From: Spirometra erinaceieuropaei
Lineage: Eukaryota > Platyhelminthes > Cestoda > Diphyllobothriidea > Diphyllobothriidae
DNA: 64,000 nt
Assembly (NCBI GenBank): GCA_902702965.1
Contig: CACRXP010000088.1
Coordinates: forward strand, 155,706 to 219,705
Direction: 5' to 3'
Shown piece by piece: positions 1 through 10,899 of this stretch. The notes beneath the pieces were generated by a model. It was not told the DNA's origin, searched no databases, and saw only the letters and a program-made list of their open reading frames with translations. A program made the translations under genes and the position numbers. How positions within the stretch are numbered: the first letter of the stretch is position 1; each line of letters starts with the position of its first letter.

Positions 1-874
1 ATATTTCAGTTACCTCAGGATGCCGGCTTTCGAATGAATTTCCTTCCGGCTGCATGCAAATACTACACTCTAGAAAAAGTGACTACTTAAATAGCATGCA
101 TTTCCCATCGATTTTCAGTGTTCTAAAAGTTCCATTATATTTCATGGGAAACATGGTAAAAATATGCATTATTTGCTCATTCGGTATAAAATTGCGTCTT
201 CTTTTGGTTTTCTATTTAAAGGATGGACATGCTTCGGTTTTAATAAAGTTTCTAATTGTGGGCCTTTTAAATACCGTGAAATGGCCGTTTATAAAACGTC
301 ATGTCTCCGCATTTATCAATTTGGCTAGTAAAGTTTACAATATGGCTCAAATCTATTGCTTAATTTTATGGAACTTATATGATCCACCATTAATACTGTA
401 GAGAAATGTGTCATTTTGCGTAAGTGGAAAATACATGACTTGTAGTTTATAAACCCTGAATGCAGGTGTGACGACAGAGCGGGTTCAAAATTATCCGGGA
501 ATTAGAAAAGTTTTTGAAAACCAAAAATAGATTTTTTCGAGTATACAATAGGAAGAATACGTAATTTTCTACCGAATGAGCCGAAGAATAAATATTTTTA
601 TTCATATGTTCCATGAAATATAATTAGAATTTTAAGGGCATCGAAAATCAATGTGGAAAATTCATGCTATTTAAGCAGTTATTTTTCACAGAATATATAT
701 TTTTAATGCAGCCGAAGGGAAGCTCTTTTGAAAGCCAGCATCCTGAGGTAACTGAATTATTATAGAGTTATACTGCAGACTGATCAGTTTAACAACCCTA
801 CTTAATTACTCTTTTTGAAACGCAAACGCATTTCGGGATTTCGGTTAACATTTCATGAGTTAGCCCACCTACTG
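1..874. mobile_element. P family element 1 (left end cut by window)
   Basis: The arms are inverted: GTTACCTCAGGATGC near 9 and its complement (GCATCCTGAGGTAAC) near 737, GACTACTTAAATAGCATGCA near 80 and its inverted partner near 660-690. The right end CCTACTG is followed by TA at 875-876. No transposase is encoded. Confidence 0.65.
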
Positions 875-984
875 TAGGTGAATGCGTAGACAGCGCACTA
901 CTGCCTGCAGCAAAGCCCAGGTGGGTACGATTCAGCAACCCACCTAATCAATAAATCGATGACACCTCCAGACGATTGCGCAAG

Positions 985-1180
985 GACAAGACAACGGTTC
1001 AGCCGTCGAAAACCATTGGTATCCATCGCGTGCTACACAGGATAGGCGGAGAACCGATGACCTGCGAGTGACTAGCTTCAAGTGATGGAAATTTGCGCAA
1101 CATCTACCGCGTTTCATCTTCCCTATATCGGCTTGCTCCAATAAAAAAACAATGTCAAGACGACCGGGGATAGATGTAAA
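985..1180 (+). repeat. R repeat, decayed copy
   Basis: Weak match to the R consensus order: CGGTTCAGCCGTCG, then TTTGCGCAACATCTACCGCG, then AAGACGACCGGGG. Confidence 0.35.
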
Positions 1181-1287
1181 TCCAACGAATGACAAAGATA
1201 AACAAACCGTCAGCTTGTGTCACACAGGAGATTGCTGAGGAGGACCGGGTTGGACAGTCGATTTGCAACCTTTCACACCATGAATGT

Positions 1288-2140
1288 TTGGCAAAGGTAG
1301 TCGTGGTAAGGGTCAATTTCGCTGTCCTGGTCCCAAGTGTAAGCGCAATGCGGGCACTGAAAGTAAAGTAAGCTGGGGAGGGTGGTGTTGTAATCATTAG
1401 TGGGGAAAGTAGCCGAGGCTGAAACGGAAAAAGCAATCTGATGTATGGCAAATCTGCAGCGAGGTTGAAGGAAGTCCAGAATCCCAGCAAAAGACCTGAC
1501 TGACAGGACATGCAAGGCAGCGATACCCGAAACTTAACGGTAGACCTATCCTTAACCCCAAAAGTAAACCTCATCCTTTACGTAATTACATACACCAAGC
1601 TAACCCTTAACTTAGCAGTAAACCTAACTTGAAGAAGGAGACATGATCGCTGGAACCAGGGCTTTATTGGCCTGAAGTTTCGGATTCCTTCTCGAACCCA
1701 TCATCAGAGACGATAGCAGATACGCGTGGTTCATGTACAAAGGACTGCAGTATTTATAGGATGCAGTTGCCATGCTACCGCATGCCTACTAAATCTAACC
1801 TTAAACCTATCACAAACCCCAACCCTAAGCCTTAACTTAACCCTGACCCAAATCACAAACCTAACCAAAACTCTAACTCAAACCCTATCCTTAACATCAG
1901 AGGCAAACCTGAACCGCAATCCAAGTCCCAACTCTGACCAGGACCGTGGATTAAATTCTCAGCCTGACACTAACCTGAACTCTAAAACCAACCTTACCTT
2001 CGAACCGAAACCTCAGGTTGCCCATTTCCGTTTTAATTTTGGATACTTTCCCACTAACGATATCTACCTTCATCTGCGATGCCCACACTGCGCTCACACT
2101 TTGAACCAGGACGACGTAACTGACCACAACCGTGGCTGGC
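1288..2140. mobile_element. T element a: inverted ends around a CCCTAA-like minisatellite
   Basis: The left end (GTCCTGGTCCCAAGTGTAAG at about 1326) and right end (CGCTCACACTTTGAACCAGG at about 2090) are inverted over about 110 bp. Between them lie degenerate AACCCTAA-type repeats (about 1540-1625 and 1790-2005), interrupted by a solo pLTR. The same ends occur at 61.34-61.99 kb. Confidence 0.6.
1630..1785 (-). mobile_element. Solo pLTR of a Penelope-like element with hammerhead-like core
   Basis: This 156 bp segment matches the reverse complement of the 10.43-10.58 kb pLTR, including GGAGACA(C/T)GATCGC, the TTCGGATTCCT hairpin and TTTATAGGATGCAGT. The hammerhead-like core (about 1668-1716, minus strand) has CUGAUGA and stem II GGGUUC/GAAUCC but ends ACUUC. 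It lies within a telomere-like minisatellite with no coding part. Confidence 0.6.
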
Positions 2141-2293
2141 TTCAGATTTTTTCATTTGAGGATGGATTCTCTAGTGTCGGCACCACACGAGTGCGCGGTA
2201 ATAGTTACAGACTCATTAATAGTAGTGAAAATGCGATTCCTAGGTGGCATATTAAAAGAAGAAGAGGCGTTCACTGGGAGGGGTTTTTTGGAG

Positions 2294-2343
2294 GTCCGAG
2301 GTTTCGAATAGTTGATTCGTCTACCCACCGTCAGAGACTGGAA
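2294..2343 (-). ncRNA. Hammerhead-like motif, sense pLTR of PLE copy A (mutated)
   Basis: On the minus strand: CUGACGG in place of CUGANGA, stem II GGGUAG/CUAUUC still pairable, then GAAAC, then CUC in place of GUC. It is a decayed version of the motif at 3124-3175. Confidence 0.45.
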
Positions 2344-2499
2344 AGTCCTGTGCACAGCTCCCCTTCTATGGCGCACATTGTTCAATGCGTGAGTCGCCAA
2401 TGCCGCTTGTGTGGCTGCATGCAACCCTCATGTCGCCGTGACCTGAATCGCCCCCGACGGCCGCGGAGATGACTGACGGCCCCGATTGTCCCCGCCGTG

Positions 2500-3120
2500 A
2501 CTGGCCCCACGCCAAGAAGGTTCGTAAAGTCAGATAGGGGGAGGCAAATTGATGTGGCAGTTGACAGAGCAGTCGGTGAACATCCAGGCTTCTTGCACTT
2601 GCCTTACTGTATGATCACCGCCCTGGCCCACAATCTCAACAGCGTCAAAGTTGAAGATGTGTCCAATTTACGCGGCATGGGTTGATACCTTCGATTTGGG
2701 TCCAACCTTCGCACGGTCAACTTATGCTTGTGCATTCGCGTTTGCAGCCGTCGGCCGGTTTCCCCAACGTAGTTGCACTTTCCGCAGCTGCATTGAAGTC
2801 GGTAGACAACGGCCGACATCGCCTGCTTAGGGATCGAATCTTTTGGTCGCATCACGTGGCTGCGGATTGTTGAGTCAGGCCAGTGGGCAACACATATTCC
2901 GAGTGGTGTGAGGGATCTAGCCACGACCTCGGAAACCCTTTTAATTTACGGAATGCTCCGCCATGAGTTTTACTGACTATGCTCTTCATTCCGTTTCTTT
3001 GGCTGCCTTCAGCTCCGTTCAATGAATGTCCGCGGATAGCCGTTGGCTCTGAAGAGTTCTTGGAGGAGCTTCATCTCGTCCAGTTTGGCGGCTGGCGTGC
3101 TGGCGAGCTGTGCGCAGGAT
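2500..3120 (-). pseudogene. PLE C-terminal region with GIY-YIG nuclease (frameshifted)
   Basis: Read on the minus strand, the segment opens with a post-RT region (QELFRANGYPRTFIERS), then a region including THGICVAHWPD-like and MRPKDSIPKQ sequence. Next comes the nuclease core VVYRLQCSCGKCNYVGETGR, where VVY and YVG take the place of GIY and YIG, followed by LQTRMHKHKLTVRRLD. A frameshift follows near 2690, and the nuclease continues in another frame as IGHIFNFDAVEIVGQGGD and CHINLPPPYLTLR. The reverse transcriptase catalytic part is missing. The order (RT end, linker, GIY-YIG) is that of Penelope-like retroelements. It is not a functional gene. Confidence 0.75.
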
Positions 3121-3123
3121 TTG

Positions 3124-3175
3124 CAGTTTCTGAAGATGGGTAGACAAATCAACTACTCGAAACGTCGGACCTCCA
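3124..3175 (+). ncRNA. Hammerhead-ribozyme-like motif, inverted pLTR of PLE copy A
   Basis: CUGAAGA, stem II GGGUAG/CUACUC with loop ACAAAUCAA, then GAAACGUC. Stem II differs in sequence from the 9.8 kb copy yet still pairs, and the ACGUC end is identical. Confidence 0.55.
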
Positions 3176-3219
3176 ATAAACCCCTCCAGGGGAACGCCTC
3201 TTCTTCTTTTGAGTTACAG

Positions 3220-5730
3220 ACTCGCACGGGCGGCGAGGCACAATAAACGCGCGCCGTAAGCCAATACCATCCACGTTTTTGTTCGGTCAATTTTCAGAGC
3301 AGTCGGTAGTGGAAATTAGACGAGCACAACCCAGGCATCCCCGCACAGGTCCTTAGTCAGCAGTTACTAAGACAGTTCCCCACAGACGTGGACTGAGTGA
3401 TGTTATTCAGTCAGACCTACTTTATTTTCCCTACCATCCCCTAGCGAAAGTTAACTTTCATATACATTGCGCTATGACACCGATGAACTGTGGTGGCCTT
3501 AACCCAATGAACTCTCGGACGCAACGTATTTCACCCGTTATTTCAACGTATAGCACTAAATAATTTCTTTTCCCATGAAACATTCGCTTGCCATTCAACT
3601 TGAGATTATAAGAGAAATCGCCAGTTTTTTTTCTCTAGACGTTGCCCTGTACCAAAACCCATTGCAGATCGCACTGGCGCACTTGATGACGTTAATCTTA
3701 CTGACAAAAATTTTTGGAACCAACCATTATAATTTTTTAAATCAGTTTCTGGATAGAACGCTTGGGGCAAAGTGTGAATGACTGCAGTATTTTGTGCGAA
3801 ACAGGCGCATTTGCGGCCTCAAAAGCCTGTCTTTAAAATCTGAGTTATTTTTCGTGTCAAAATATGACAGAAATTACAGTGTTTAATCCTCTCTCTTACC
3901 ACAGTTATAATTTATAGGCCGGACACAATACCCTGGCAGCAACCGCCAGGTGACCCGGCGTTTCGTTGTTACCTGGCTGCGGCAAATAAAGTAAGCTAAG
4001 GCAGTTTTTATGAGGCTTGTTTTCAGCTAGTACGTAATTCAGAGGCGGTGCGCATACCGCATTTGACAAAAAGCTAGATTTTTGTAGTCACCATTTATTG
4101 CCCTTATCATAGCGAAATGGGGCTAGAATTAGACGGAGCGGACGAAAGCTGACCCAATAGAAACTGCACAGAGAGTTCTCTCCTCCGACTCTTATATCTA
4201 TTTTCCCTTAAAATTTAACTTGAAAAATGGTGAGGATTGGCAGTTGTCTGCGAAGTAGCAGAGCAGAGTCTTTTTGAAGGAGGGGTTTTATCGGGGAGTC
4301 TTGTCTGATTGGTTAAGAAGGTCGTTATCCTCGACAATGGGGTTTCCTGTTTATTTAGACGAATCCGAAGGCAAGAACCAGGTAGTTGGCAGAGAAGGGA
4401 AGCCACCTATGAGTACAGCTTTCATCTGACTTGCAGCGCGCAGTTTTGCAGTTCGCCATACATTTGGATCTTTTTAAGCCTTTAGGATGTTCTACAAAAA
4501 ATGGACATTTATAGGCAGGCCTATATAGCTTTCGCTGCCGTTTTTAGACTTATTTGCAATCAGATTCGCTTGTCCTTTTAGACGAGGCAACGCGCTATGC
4601 CCAATCACTGTGTTAGCACTTACTTCTTCTCGGGGTCATTAGGGTTGCTTTCGTTTTCCCATAGGTCATATAATCAAGTTTTCTGTGCTCGTAATTACAT
4701 AAATGCATTAAGTTGGGACGATAGGAAAAAAGCGCACATCTGACGGCAAGACATTTGCTCGCGGTATTTCAAGCGAGGAAAATATGATTGCCTGCTTGGA
4801 GATAATTACTGACTACGCCCTCACCAGTCTGTTTCAAAGCTTATGAAGGTGCTAGAACCCAGTGATAACTGAAAAGGTTAGCTACGTCACGACTGTCACC
4901 AGACAAAGAGCTGAAAGTTTTTGCGGTTTCCTTCCATCGTCTACCCATCTGGGAGGAATTGTAATTTTAAAACAATAATTTGGGGAATTTTTTCCTTATA
5001 AGCGAGGATAAATGGACTATCTAAAACTGTCCTCGGCAAGGCATCTTCCGGGTATCTAAAAAGAGAGAGCAAAATTGCAGCTGAGTGACCGAATTTCCTA
5101 GACCAAAAAACACAAGTAAATTTCCCATTTGCATTTGATCTGTACAGTCATTGATTTATGCTAACGAAAAGCATCAGACAAGTGATTACGTCTTTTGCAT
5201 TTTATAAATACTGAGGCAATAAGCTTGCGGATTCAGACCGTCGGCGTTTTGGAGGATTGTTTCCTCCTCTTCACCTTCTTCGTTTTCTAATTCTATCTAG
5301 CCGGAACGAGCCCCTCACATTATGGGAATGTGGAAAGAACAGGAAGGCTGTCTGCGCGCCTCGACGCAAAAGTAGACGCTCTTCGCATGTTGATTGCAGT
5401 TATGGTTTTCCTAAAATCTAAAAGTGCATCTTTGTTTTGCTTCAGTAAATCTCCTTCATTCCGGCTGTTCTTCCCAACTGAGAAAATTCGTCCCAGCTTC
5501 TCAACTCTACATTTAAGTCTGACGTATTACCCAGATGGAATTACGAGCATTATATACAGGGGATATCGTTCCAATGTGGGGCGCAAATTGAGGCCGGATA
5601 GCTTTCAACCGAAAACCTGTCATCATCCACTTTTGAAAATTGAAGATAAGTAAATTGCTTGTGTATACTGATAATGGACCCTCAGGCATTACTAAAGATT
5701 CGCCAATCATTCACAGTGCATGTTGCCGAG
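3220..5730. other. Gene-free stretch, nothing recognised
   Basis: Only short ORFs without coding character. A 107-codon ORF at 5330-5653 shows no recognisable domain. Confidence 0.5.
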
Positions 5731-5734
5731 GAGC

Positions 5735-5965
5735 ACTACCCACCAAAGCAACAATGTTGAAATGGTTATTTCTGCATTAGTCACGTTCGTATGTCAGCCG
5801 TCGACGGGATAACTGCCACAAGCGACGAGCGCTGCGTGCACCACAGAGCGGAATTAGTTTAAAGTGGATCAGACTTGCGCCGCATCTATCGCACTCTCTC
5901 ATCCGGTGACAAGGCACGATCAAGCCGATCACAGATTGACACAGGTGCAATGACTGACAAAGCTC
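5735..5965 (+). repeat. R repeat, decayed copy
   Basis: It matches other R copies at GAATTAGTTTAAAGTGGATC, GACTTGCGCCGCATCTATCG and CCGGTGACAAGGCACG. Confidence 0.45.
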
Positions 5966-6178
5966 AACAATCCGTCCGCGCGTCCACACGGTATGCGTCG
6001 GGCCTCTGCAAGGACGGCTTGAAGTTCGCCTGACTGAGAACGCAAGAGAAGCCGCACTAAGACTGTGCCATTTCAGTCTGGATCTCAGTCTTGGGAAGGA
6101 CCGAATTATTCCGTCAGTTAGCAGCCCTTCAAGTTACAATCCGTAGGGCGTCGCGAAAAAATGAAACACGTCATATGC

Positions 6179-7943
6179 AGTACGTGACCTATCCCATGAA
6201 ATATGATAACGGAAACTGATGCGAGAATTTCTCGACGCCTTTAACGTTGCACATTTTGTTCGCTCACCCACGTCCTCCGATAAAACGGCCTTTTATTGTG
6301 CAAAATTTGTGTTTGCGTAATTATATAAAGCAAAATATCGCTAAATTTTAGCGAAAATGGACGTTGGAATATATTCATGCAAAATCCTATGTTAATACAT
6401 GTCCTAGACTCCGGTTACATCTAATTGACTTTTTCAATGAAAGGACAGTAATTTACTCGCGAGAGTTTTAATAAACAGATTTAGCCGAACTTGAAGATTT
6501 ATTTTAAGTCCGATGTTAACCATGGTGATCAGTCTGCTAAGACAAAGGTTATTTTAAGAAAACCCGAGGTTTTATCAATTCCTAGATGTCAAATTAGCAG
6601 ATCTGTGCGATTTGGTGCCTAAAAGTACAGTACTAACGCAGGTAGGGGTTCCTTCGTATAAATGGGCTGAAATTGTTTTGCCGTTTGGAAAATTCTACCT
6701 GATTTCACATAAATGACCACCACCAAATGGTCATTTCCAGTTTTGAACATATGAGAAACTACTTATCGTGTAGTTTAGTTTCTGAGCCTATCTTATTCAG
6801 AAATAGAACTAGCAAAACGTAAATAGTTTCATTAAAATATCAGTATTTATATGGGCGCTCCGCCGTTCATTCATAATCCAAGAACGGAATCTTAAAGCGA
6901 GCGAAAACAGTGAAAATGGCCTCGATGTAGAGAGAAAAGCACGTTCTTACGTTTGCGGTAGAAAAATATTAGTATTGTCTAGGAACTTGATAGAAACGGC
7001 CAAAAGTGTCAAATTGTTACTTGACCTCATCGTGCAAAAAAGCAAAGTACACAGAAATCAGTCGACGGAGTACGGTAATAAAGCACTTTTTAAAGAGGTA
7101 ACTTAGTAAGTAAAGTTTTCTCATTGATCAAAGGCACATTCGTTGCTGACCTTCGTTGTGGACAGCCATTTCTTCTCGAAAATGAAGTCTGATGCTTGAA
7201 TGAGTCTTCACATGTGACCCAACCGAGCATCTTCGTGAAAAGGAGCGTCCGAACTCTCACTAATTCGGTAATACCTTCAAGAATAATATTATTTTAAAGT
7301 TCCCAAAAGACAGGTAATTCAGAATCTGCCTTTTTGGTCGATCGGGTGGAAACACTGAAGACCACGAAGTATTCAGCAACACTTTGAGGCCGATCTGAAA
7401 CTCAACGTAATCCAAAACGAACAAGAAGTGTAAATTAATTTAACGGAAGAACAGTTCTCTCTATAAGCACGAGGTGGTTTATATACGATCACACATGTCA
7501 GTTCTATTTAAATTTATTAGGCACCGACCGGCCTCATGGTATGTCACCTTATGAAAACTTTTGTTCCTACGATGTTCCCATTGGTAAAATCAAGCAAAAT
7601 TCCGTTTCTCTTGTTGAAAGTCATCTCATTTAACTCAAACGAGTCAAGGATAACACCAATCCCTGGAAGACTGTTTTGGAATCTATACTTAGAGTACAGG
7701 CAGTTGAAAAATCGTCGTATACGAAATAACACCAATTATTAACTGATATTTAGATGGGAACTTCACTGAAACATTGTTATTAGACGTTATTCTATCTCTA
7801 CTTCAATATTTACTAAGTTTTTAATATGCGAATATCTTTCCTAGATTTAAAAACAAAGTTTACTAAATTAGAGCTAGTGATTGCTAGTGATTGACAATCA
7901 TTCGTGAATTTCGGCACATTCCATGAGTTAGGTCACAAACTGT
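6179..7943. mobile_element. Possible longer relative of the P family
   Basis: The ends resemble P termini: a left GTGACCTATCCCATGAAAT region at about 6182 and a right ATGAGTTAGGTCACAAACTGTA at about 7923-7944, inverted to each other over about 30 bp. The 1.7 kb interior is unique, AT-rich and lacks an ORF above 70 codons, unlike the palindromic copies. Confidence 0.35.
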
Positions 7944-8282
7944 ATATTATAATGAGGACTGCACAGATATGGGATGAAGATGAACCTACTGGCTTTCGTC
8001 TCATTCACTCTTCACTCTCCGACGCCTTATTCGGTCGTCTAAGCGTGTTACCCGCCCACTATTGGAACTGCGGCAGTGACTGCCGTAGCGTGGAGGTTTT
8101 CGTCCAAGATGTGTCACAACACGCCCGTTATGGGGTCCACGTGGACCGATTAAGAACGCCATGCGCCCATCTGATCCCCGTTTGAGTCAGTACATCGACA
8201 AAAACAAGAAATGAATGCTGGAGTGGTCGTTTCTGCCTTAGGCATCATAGTCAGACGGTGTCATGTCTACTTCTAGCGGGTA

Positions 8283-8430
8283 GGACGCATCGGCTCGTAG
8301 TCGTACCTGCAGTAGACAAGCCGGAACCTAACCTCCAACCCTGACCCCTAATTCCTAACCCCTTACTCCCAACCCTCTCCTTTAAATCAAACCGTTAAAG
8401 GTAACGACTACGAAATAAGATCTTGTCGAC
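8283..8430. mobile_element. T element c (small)
   Basis: The left end CGTAGTCGTACCTGCAGTAG and right end GTAACGACTACGAAATAAGA are inverted, around about 80 bp of CCCTAA-like repeats. Confidence 0.5.
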
Positions 8431-8639
8431 ATTTTCTCCATGTTACTAAGGGACTCAACTCTGGTACACAGGATCAGTTAATGTGAGTTGCGGACAGGCT
8501 GTGGAGACGCCAGAAACCAAACCTTATGAGTGAAGAAGAAGGGTCGAGCATCGGAACATTTTGTTTATTGTCATGAGCTCTCGGACTCGTACAGGCGTCC
8601 ATTGTCACACGTAGTAACGGCAAAAGAACAAGCGACAGT

Positions 8640-9530
8640 TATTTGGCGTGTAAGCCAATCATCGGCCGACGGCGTGAAAATTGAGGTAACTGTGCCAGGC
8701 TCTGTACGCCGGCGCCAGATCGGTAAATCGATAAACTGAGTTCTCATCTGAAGCCCAGTCTTCGATCATTTCCCAGCCTGTTTTGTTCCCGGTGTGGATG
8801 ACTATTTTGCTGACTGCGAAGTTAAACTCATGACCCATTTCATGGTGTGGGCGGCCACCTGTGCTAACGCGTCGCCTCGCCGCACAGTCAGTTTGTGTTC
8901 GTGTATGTGCTATGTGAACATGTTTCCGGTCTGGCCTGCGTAGTTGCGATGACAGTTTTGGCACGGGATGCGGTATACTACTCCAGATTGCTCCTCAGAC
9001 TTTAACCGGTCTTTAATTTTCATGACTCTACTGCTCATGATGGCTTTGGGTGGTGTGAGATTTCAGCACTTAGCTCCACAGCAATGCACTCGGTCGCTTC
9101 TGAGACGTCCTTAGTCTATGGCAGAAAATGCCATATCGTTGACAGTGTTAATGTTCGGGTTCTCTGGGAGCGACGCGTAGGTAGCGACTCATTAATGTCT
9201 TCGGATAGCCTTTTCGCACAAACCGGTCGCGGAGATAACGATCCTCGTTTGTTGTTTCCTCCAGTTTGCTTCAATGAGTTTGGATCCGATTGAAGCGCGT
9301 CTCACACAGTTTCGTTTGTGAGCCATCAGATGGTTGCTGTGGAAACTGAAGAGCTGTGTGGTGTTCGTTGCCTTCCTATAAACCGTTGTTTCAGGTTCAC
9401 TGTTAAGGTTTCATCTGACAAGCGCATCCAGGAAGGGCAATTGCTGTTCCTGTTCTTCTTCCCTCGGGAATTTTATATCAGAGAGAACTGCGTTCAGCAG
9501 GTTATGAAAGTGTTGTAGCATGTCCTAACC
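8640..9530 (-). pseudogene. Penelope-like element copy D: RT C-terminus and GIY-YIG domain (decayed)
   Basis: On the minus strand one can read QLPFLDALV (conserved after the catalytic motif in PLE reverse transcriptases), then TTVYRKATNT, HSNHLMAHKRNCVR and KGYPKTLMSRY. The nuclease begins GVVYRIPCQNCHRNYAGQTG and continues HEHKLTVRRGDALAQVAAH and GHEFNFAVSKIVIHTGN. Frameshifts and stops are frequent, so it is dead. No flanking inverted pLTR was recognised. Stretches of this frame stay open for about 100 codons (8659-8964). Confidence 0.65.
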
Positions 9531-9776
9531 CCTATGGATATTCTATAAGTCATCTCTGACTGTTCGAGCTCTCCTAATATACACGACAGTTCGACTGTCA
9601 CATCGAACGCTGACTACCGTGTGTCCCATGGCAGGACGAGAGTAGGGACGGTGGCCTGAGCGTTAGTTTAAAGTGATTACAGTCTTGCACAGCACCACCA
9701 CACTCTCACCTCCTCCCACACCTGGACTGGGTGTCAAGACAGAAGAGGGAGACACGATCGCCGGGACAAGAGCTTT

Positions 9777-9826
9777 ATTAGCCTGACGTTTCGGATTCCT
9801 ACTCGAATCCATCATCAGAAACAAAA
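9777..9826 (-). ncRNA. Hammerhead-ribozyme-like motif, left inverted pLTR of PLE copy C
   Basis: On the minus strand: CUGAUGA, stem II GGAUUC/GAAUCC with loop GAGUAG, then GAAA, then CGUC. The ACGU before the cleavable C is self-complementary, so helix III could form between two molecules. All core residues appear intact, while stem I is weak (GUUU/AGGC). Confidence 0.65.
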
Positions 9827-9842
9827 AAACAGAAACGGGTGG

Positions 9843-10364
9843 TTGTTGCACAAGAGGCTGCGGCGTCTGGTCATGAAACCGAAAGACCCACTGCCACGGC
9901 TAGAAACGTCTGGAGTCGTTTATCGGATCTGGTGCAGTTGCGGACAAAGCAACTACGTCGGAGAAACCGGAAGACAGCTCCGAACAAGAATGGCCGAACA
10001 AGCGGCAGCGGTGCGCAGAAATGACGCCAGCTCTCAAGTTGCGGCTCATTCGACGAGATCCGGCCACAGATTCAAATTCGATGAGGCCGAAATTCTCGCA
10101 AGAGGTGACAACCGCGTGAGCCGGGAGCTACTGGAATCATTTTTTTCTGGCCCCCAGTCCATCAACAAGTGCAACGAGCTTCCCATTCCATACTCCGTTC
10201 TAAAACTTCGCCTAGGCGGAGTTACAAGCCATGCGGGGTGGGCAGAGGTGAACACTTTTCCCAACACCGGGGTTGATGCGTCAGATGGTCGAGCAATCAT
10301 CACGCCAACATCCAACGCACGTGATGAAATTGTGGCAATTATCGACTCGAATGTCGGCCATTAA
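9843..10364 (+). CDS. GIY-YIG endonuclease domain of a truncated Penelope-like element
   Basis: This is an intact 173-codon frame. After a short linker (LVMKPKDPLPRLETS) comes the nuclease: VVY at residues 25-27, NYVGETGR at 37-44, LRTRMAEQ with the catalytic-region Arg at 47-49, His at 69, a conserved Glu in LLESF (98) and SINK (107-110). It ends with NELPIPYSVLKLRLGG and a variable tail. All usual GIY-YIG catalytic positions appear present, so the domain alone could fold. In complete elements the enzyme nicks target DNA to prime reverse transcription. The reverse transcriptase is entirely missing and the first codons overlap the inverted pLTR, so this is a 5'-truncated copy, probably not independently expressed. 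Confidence 0.75.
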   Translation: MLHKRLRRLVMKPKDPLPRLETSGVVYRIWCSCGQSNYVGETGRQLRTRMAEQAAAVRRNDASSQVAAHSTRSGHRFKFDEAEILARGDNRVSRELLESFFSGPQSINKCNELPIPYSVLKLRLGGVTSHAGWAEVNTFPNTGVDASDGRAIITPTSNARDEIVAIIDSNVGH

Positions 10365-10492
10365 GCAATGATCGCACCAAGTGCGACGATCCCGGATGAA
10401 GGGGGGAGCCGTGAATGTTCATACGTATGCGGTAGCATGGCTACTGCATCCTATAAATTCCGCAGCCCCCTGTGCAACAACCACCAGTTTCT

Positions 10493-10545
10493 GTTTCTTG
10501 GTCTCTGATTATGGATTCGAGTAGGAATCCGAAACGTCAGGCTAA
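10493..10545 (+). ncRNA. Hammerhead-like motif, right pLTR of PLE copy C (core mutated)
   Basis: Same as the left copy with stem I GGUCU/AGGCU and stem II GGAUUC/GAAUCC, but the core reads CUGAUUA instead of CUGAUGA. The invariant G8 position is lost, so activity is unlikely. Confidence 0.55.
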
Positions 10546-10899
10546 TAAAGCTCTTGTTCCGGCGATCGTGTCTCCCTCTTCAAGACTACTTCCTGGACTC
10601 TTTGCTTCTGTCGTCAAGACAGATTCAAGAAGACCGGAGGTGGAGAGAATGCGCAGGTGGCTGGCACGGCCGAGCCGCACCTTGGCGTGCCACCACATCC
10701 CTTGGTCCACAACATACACCGACTAGGATTTTATACAACAACAAAATCAGGCGGGAAGTTCGGATCCCAACTGGTGCGGCGTGGACCTGCGACAGGGCCT
10801 GCCGCCACACTCCCATATGTTGCCGAACCTGATTTAACCTCTCTGTGTTGGTCTACCGCATTTACTGTATGTATCGTTTTAGAGGCACATAGTACCTGC

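Larger units (their letters stand above)
2257..3213 (-). mobile_element. Penelope-like element copy A, 5'-truncated, inverted pLTR ends
   Basis: Inverted repeats of about 100 bp (2257-2360 and 3105-3213) enclose a decayed coding region read on the minus strand. The 3' end of the element is at the left. Each repeat contains a hammerhead-like core. The minus-sense pLTR at 2257-2360 has the same polarity as the coding strand and the one at 3105-3213 is inverted. This is the same plan as at 9744-10612. Confidence 0.7.
9744..10612 (+). mobile_element. Penelope-like element copy C with inverted pLTRs and 11 bp target duplication
   Basis: The 869 bp unit is bounded by direct repeats GTCAAGACAGA at 9733-9743 and 10613-10623. 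It is inserted inside an R repeat whose halves resume on either side. About 121 bp inverted repeats (9744-9865 and about 10461-10582) flank a reading frame. The right copy carries about 30 extra bp as a tail. The left repeat abuts the coding region where the ORF is truncated, a hallmark of 5'-truncated PLE copies. Confidence 0.75.
9580..10895 (+). repeat. R repeat split by PLE copy C
   Basis: The left half is 9580-9743 (ACGACAGTTCGACTGTC ... CCTGGACTGGGTGTCAAGAC). The right half is 10613-10895 (AGAAGACCGGAGGTGG, CCTTGGCGTGCCACCACATC, ending CGTTTTAGAGGCACA). The host copy reads continuously when the PLE and one 11 bp duplication are removed. Confidence 0.65.

Noticed and set aside
1726..2472. 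248-codon + strand ORF rich in Leu, Thr, Asn and Pro
   Set aside because: Its repetitive protein comes from the CCCTAA-like minisatellite and the PLE pLTR; no real gene.
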